The translations under genes and the position numbers were made by a program. From positions 1-7,682 of the forward strand of contig JAMOSA010000238.1 in assembly GCA_027063325.1 (NCBI GenBank): a stretch of DNA of 7,682 bases, written 5' to 3'. The DNA is from Campylobacteraceae bacterium. GTDB lineage: Bacteria > Campylobacterota > Campylobacteria > Campylobacterales > Sulfurovaceae. Each line of letters opens with the position of its first letter. The stretch's first letter is position 1. A model generated the notes under the pieces. The model searched no databases, was not told the DNA's origin, and was given only the letters and a program-made list of their open reading frames with translations. Positions 5,115 to 7,682 of this stretch are shown in pieces.

Positions 5115-6556
5115 TGTTAAAAAAATATCTATTTGACCAATTGACACCGGTAGCTTTGTATGGTGAAGTTAAAAAACTCTATCCAAATGAGATTACAATG
5201 CTCTTTGAGAGTGTAGTAACTTCAGAAGATGGTAACTTTAGCTTCATTACAATTGGAACCAAAGAGAGAGTTGTATATAAAAACAATCAAACAATATATA
5301 CTTCAATTGATGGTAATACACAAGAGATTGACAAAGATCCATTTACATTTTTGCAAGAGTATTACCAAAATATAGACAAATCCATATATCAAAAATTGGC
5401 AAAGGAAGCTGGATTTGAATTTGTTGATGGCTTTATAGGCTTTATAGGTTATGATATGGTCAAAGTTTTTGAGCCTATATTAAGAGATTCTATGGATAGT
5501 CTCAAAGATACTCTAAATACTCCTGATTTGGATTTGGTTAGACCAAAAATTATTATAGGGTTTTCACATAAAAGTTCAGAGCTTACCATAATAGATAGCG
5601 ATGGCAACAATAAAAAGATATTTGAGAGTATTGCTTCATTGCTACCAAAATCCCATACTCCTATGCCATTTAAAGCTGCAAGACTAGAAGGAGAGGGTGA
5701 ATTTGCCATATCTGCTGAGAGATTCAAAGAGATTGTAAATGAAGCCAAAGAGCATATAAGAGCAGGTGATGTATTTCAGATGCTACCATCAAATAGATAT
5801 ACACAAAAGGGTAATATAGATCCATTGAGTTTTTATAGATTACTTCGCTCCAAAAACCCTTCTCCTTATCTATTTTTGTTAGATTATGAAGAGTTTAGTA
5901 TATGTGGTTCTTCTCCAGAAGTTATGGTTAGGTTAACTAATGGCGAAATACTGCTTAGACCAATAGCAGGAACTAGAAAAAGAGGTAAAACTGCACAAAG
6001 AGATTATGAACTTGAACAAGAGATGTTAAATGATCCAAAAGAGTGTGCAGAGCATTTGATGCTTGTTGATTTGGGTAGAAATGATGTAGGTAGGGTTGCC
6101 AAAACAGGTACTGTTAGGGTACCAGAGATGATGAGAGTAGAGAAATATTCTCATGTGATGCATATGGTCAGTGATGTAGTAGCAGTAATTGATGAAGATA
6201 AAGATATGTTTGATCTATTTCGTGCTACATTTACAGCAGGTACAATGACTGGAGCTCCCAAAATAAAAGCTATGGAATTAATTGCCAAATTTGAGCAGTT
6301 AAAGAGAGGTTTTTATAGTGGTAGTGTGGGATATTTTTCATTTACAGGTAATATGGATTCAGCTATTGCAATAAGAACCGCACTTATTCAACCAGATAAG
6401 ATAACTCTACAAGCTGGAGCAGGAGTAGTAGCAGATTCTATACCTGAGCTTGAAGAGTTGGAAGTAAGAAACAAGCTAATGGCACTGTTGGCTACTCTCA
6501 AAGAGATGTCAAACTTTGATGAGAGTAACCCTGTTATAGAGCTTGAGAGTATATAA
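5114..6556 (+). CDS. trpE: Anthranilate synthase component I
   Basis: The product is 480 aa. With the glutamine amidotransferase TrpG it makes anthranilate from chorismate, the first committed step of tryptophan synthesis. The N-terminal domain carries MLFES (29-33), the counterpart of the LLES motif in the tryptophan feedback pocket. The C-terminal chorismate-binding domain shows IRAGDVFQMLPSNRY (215-229), CGSSPEV (264-270), RPIAGTRKRG (282-291), AEHLMLVDLGRNDVGRV (312-328), EKYSHVMHMVSDV (343-355), FTAGTMTGAPKIKAME (373-388) and LQAGAGVVADSIPELEELE (432-450). PIAGT rather than the PIKGT of PabB favours TrpE over aminodeoxychorismate synthase. The ATG shares its A with the stop of the SPOR gene, with AAGG at 5102-5105. 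No leader peptide or attenuator precedes it and no trpG follows. Asn at 227, where SQR-type sequences are common, is a minor oddity. Confidence 0.95.
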   Translation: MLKKYLFDQLTPVALYGEVKKLYPNEITMLFESVVTSEDGNFSFITIGTKERVVYKNNQTIYTSIDGNTQEIDKDPFTFLQEYYQNIDKSIYQKLAKEAGFEFVDGFIGFIGYDMVKVFEPILRDSMDSLKDTLNTPDLDLVRPKIIIGFSHKSSELTIIDSDGNNKKIFESIASLLPKSHTPMPFKAARLEGEGEFAISAERFKEIVNEAKEHIRAGDVFQMLPSNRYTQKGNIDPLSFYRLLRSKNPSPYLFLLDYEEFSICGSSPEVMVRLTNGEILLRPIAGTRKRGKTAQRDYELEQEMLNDPKECAEHLMLVDLGRNDVGRVAKTGTVRVPEMMRVEKYSHVMHMVSDVVAVIDEDKDMFDLFRATFTAGTMTGAPKIKAMELIAKFEQLKRGFYSGSVGYFSFTGNMDSAIAIRTALIQPDKITLQAGAGVVADSIPELEELEVRNKLMALLATLKEMSNFDESNPVIELESI

Positions 6557-6583
6557 TAGCATTTTAACAATTTTGAGAGTATA
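6543..6583 (+). repeat. 11-bp direct repeat TTGAGAGTATA, two copies 30 bp apart
   Basis: Copies lie at 6543-6553 (the last trpE codons) and 6573-6583 (intergenic). Each runs into a TATAAT hexamer, at 6552-6557 and 6580-6585. This could be a short duplication, a pair of promoter elements, or chance in a sequence rich in AGAGT. Confidence 0.4.
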
Positions 6584-6585
6584 AT
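6580..6585 (+). promoter_or_regulatory. Possible -10 element for the YfgM-like/lipoprotein pair
   Basis: TATAAT here would start transcription near 6592 and give a leader of about 40 nt before TTG 6631. Two further TATAAT hexamers lie at 6552-6557 and 6611-6616. The latter is too close to the ribosome site to be the main one. No -35 is seen. Readthrough from trpE is also possible because there is no terminator-like hairpin in the 74-bp gap. Confidence 0.4.
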
Positions 6586-6620
6586 CAAATTGAGATGATA
6601 ATAAGATTAGTATAATAAAA

Positions 6621-6625
6621 AGGAG
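6621..6625 (+). promoter_or_regulatory. Ribosome binding site for a TTG start
   Basis: AGGAG lies 5 nt before TTG 6631. The nearby ATG at 6625 reads into a stop after two codons, so the TTG is the only start in this frame with a good site. Confidence 0.7.
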
Positions 6626-6630
6626 ATGGT

Positions 6631-7203
6631 TTGAGTCTGCAAGATGATGTCAAGTATATAAAAGAGGAACTCAGTAGTGATGAGAAGATATTGGAGAGTG
6701 CTTTTAAGTTAGAAAGAATATATAAAAAACACAAAATCAAAATATGGGCTTTTTTGGCTGTTGTTGTAATAGGTGTAGGTGGCAATATGATATATGGAGC
6801 ATACAGTGAGCATAAATTAAACTTAGCAAATGAAGCACTGTTACAGTTACAGCAAAATCCAAAAAACAGTGAAGCTTTATCTACCCTAAAGAGTAATAAT
6901 ACTCCATTATATAGATTGTATCAATACTCACAAGCAGTAGATAAACAAGATGCCAAGAGTCTAAAAGAGTTATTAAATGCTAAAGATCCCATGATAAAAG
7001 ATTTGTCAAAATATCATATAGCAGTTATTAATAAAAAAGCAGAAGATTCCAAATATTACAAAGATTTATCAAGGTTGGAAAGAGCTTATTTGGCTATCAA
7101 AGAGGGCAAAAAAGATATAGCCAAAAGAGAGTTAGCAATGATAGCTGAAAATTCACCTCTTAATCAAGTGGCTAAATATCTAAAACACTATACAATCAAA
7201 TAA
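6631..7203 (+). CDS. Single-pass inner-membrane protein, YfgM/TPR-like
   Basis: The product is 190 aa. A charged cytoplasmic segment (1-36, rich in Glu, Asp and Lys, probably helical) is followed by one transmembrane helix at about 38-56 (IWAFLAVVVIGVGGNMIYG) and a periplasmic alpha-helical region of about 130 residues. The latter contains TPR-like helix pairs, for example ALLQLQQNPKNSEALSTL (69-86), PLYRLYQYSQAVDKQDAKSL (92-111) and RAYLAIKEGKKDIAKREL (151-168). This plan is that of YfgM-type proteins, which in gammaproteobacteria sit beside bamB and interact with the translocon and periplasmic chaperones. Direct sequence similarity to YfgM is not obvious, so the match rests on topology, size and the lipoprotein gene 9 nt downstream. 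The start codon is TTG with AGGAG upstream. The stop TAA runs into the next gene's Shine-Dalgarno, so the pair is cotranscribed. Confidence 0.75.
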   Translation: MSLQDDVKYIKEELSSDEKILESAFKLERIYKKHKIKIWAFLAVVVIGVGGNMIYGAYSEHKLNLANEALLQLQQNPKNSEALSTLKSNNTPLYRLYQYSQAVDKQDAKSLKELLNAKDPMIKDLSKYHIAVINKKAEDSKYYKDLSRLERAYLAIKEGKKDIAKRELAMIAENSPLNQVAKYLKHYTIK

Positions 7204-7208
7204 GGAGG
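7202..7208 (+). promoter_or_regulatory. Strong Shine-Dalgarno for the TTG start of the lipoprotein
   Basis: AAGGAGG lies 4 nt before TTG 7213, and it overlaps the preceding stop codon. It is the best match to the 16S anti-SD in the window, and fixes the TTG as the start, giving a proper lipoprotein signal peptide. Confidence 0.75.
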
Positions 7209-7212
7209 GAGT

Positions 7213-7682
7213 TTGAAAAGGTTTGTAGGAGCTTTAGCTCTAATATCAATATTAATAGGTGTTTCAGGGTGTGTTGACAGTAGAAAAGAGTTTGAACCAA
7301 AAACAACATTTAGCGCTTCAAATGCCATAACAAAAACTGGGAAAAAAGCTAGGGAAGTAATGCGTGATGGTATTACTTTTAGTGATGGAAGCTTTTTAAC
7401 CAAAAGTGGCATGGGTAACTTTAAGATGCCAGATGGATTTCATTATGTAAATCAATCTTCAAAATATGTTCTTGGTGCAGATAATAGAGGTAATATCAAG
7501 ATATTCAATAGAAGTAGTGGCAAAGTAGTACTATCTGATAAGTTAAAACTGCCTTTGGTATCTGGTGCTATATATGGTAATAAGATATTTTATATTCAAC
7601 AAGATAATCAATTTGGTATATATAATATCTCTCAAAAGAAAAATTTGGTTAATGTAAAAGTTGGTCGTGCCTTTGCAGTAGA
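7213..7682 (+). CDS. Lipoprotein, probable beta-propeller (BamB/PQQ-like), partial
   Basis: The gene runs off the window, with 156 full codons visible. Starting at TTG 7213 the protein opens with MKRFVGALALISILIGVSGC, a lipoprotein signal peptide with lipobox V-S-G-C and lipidated Cys20. Asp at +3 of the mature protein (C-V-D) is not the classical +2 inner-membrane retention signal, so outer-membrane targeting is plausible. After a linker with KTGKKAREVMRDG, the visible part shows short beta-rich repeats of beta-propeller type, such as YVLGADNRGNIKIFNRSSGKVVL followed by LPLVSGAIYGNKIFYIQQDNQFGIYNISQKK. This pattern of alternating strands with a gained-residue turn and a 'G-K-x-V' end recalls PQQ/BamB blades. 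With the YfgM-like gene upstream, a role in outer-membrane protein assembly is inferred. The length and number of blades lie beyond the window. Confidence 0.75.
   Translation, partial: MKRFVGALALISILIGVSGCVDSRKEFEPKTTFSASNAITKTGKKAREVMRDGITFSDGSFLTKSGMGNFKMPDGFHYVNQSSKYVLGADNRGNIKIFNRSSGKVVLSDKLKLPLVSGAIYGNKIFYIQQDNQFGIYNISQKKNLVNVKVGRAFAV

Noticed and set aside
5449..5748. 99-aa minus-strand open frame inside trpE
   Set aside because: It is antisense to a well-supported gene, with no promoter or ribosome site, and reads as a Ser/Leu-rich shadow.
5114..6556. Aminodeoxychorismate synthase component I (PabB) as the identity of this gene
   Set aside because: The PIAGT motif and the feedback-type MLFES motif point to TrpE; PabB enzymes carry PIKGT.
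1..7682. Mobile element, CRISPR array, tRNA or rRNA, phage or defence module
   Set aside because: No spaced repeats, transposase or integrase motifs, tRNA-like cloverleaf or rRNA segment was seen. Gene content is housekeeping and the composition looks even.

Overview
The window is an AT-rich bacterial chromosomal segment (roughly one third G+C by eye), densely packed with housekeeping genes. Stop/start overlaps are short, there are promoter-like TATAAT hexamers with no clear -35, and AGA/TTA/ATA-type codons are common. The phosphomannomutase start MSIFREYDIRG, the short (231 aa) triosephosphate isomerase and the overall style fit a Campylobacterota (epsilonproteobacterial) genome, possibly a free-living Sulfurimonas/Sulfurovum-type organism. 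That placement is inferred from protein style, not from a search. I see no mobile element, CRISPR array, tRNA, rRNA or phage gene.

Layout. (1) 1-1787, plus strand: the last codons of phosphoglycerate kinase (pgk), then tpiA, then a DppB/OppB-type ABC permease whose GTG start overlaps the tpiA stop. (2) 1788-1877: a 90-bp convergent gap ending in an imperfect hairpin that probably terminates the minus-strand unit. (3) 4092-1878, minus strand: a phosphomannomutase/phosphoglucomutase, an 87-aa HTH-like protein of unknown function coupled to it by a TAATG overlap, and an AhpD/carboxymuconolactone-decarboxylase-family protein that may have its own promoter. (4) 4093-4268: a divergent promoter region with a TATAAT on each strand and a 28-bp imperfect dyad. 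(5) 4269-6556, plus strand: a membrane-anchored SPOR-domain protein coupled by TAATG to trpE (anthranilate synthase component I). (6) 6557-7682, plus strand: a TATAAT-rich gap, then a 190-aa inner-membrane protein resembling YfgM/TPR proteins, then a lipoprotein cut by the window end whose visible part looks like beta-propeller (BamB/PQQ-like) repeats. Both of these begin with TTG behind strong Shine-Dalgarno sequences.

How the genes fit together. pgk-tpiA serves triose-phosphate metabolism in glycolysis, gluconeogenesis or the Calvin/rTCA outflow. The hexose-phosphate mutase supplies sugar-1-phosphates for LPS, capsule or other envelope glycans. The SPOR protein binds septal peptidoglycan. 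The YfgM-like/lipoprotein pair points to periplasmic chaperoning or outer-membrane assembly. trpE is the odd biosynthetic gene in an envelope-flavoured cluster: no trp leader peptide, trpG or other trp gene is in view. Nothing here is clearly a new biological system. The most useful leads are the YfgM/BamB-like pair, the small HTH-like gene coupled to the sugar mutase, the lone permease coupled to tpiA, and palindromes in two promoter regions.
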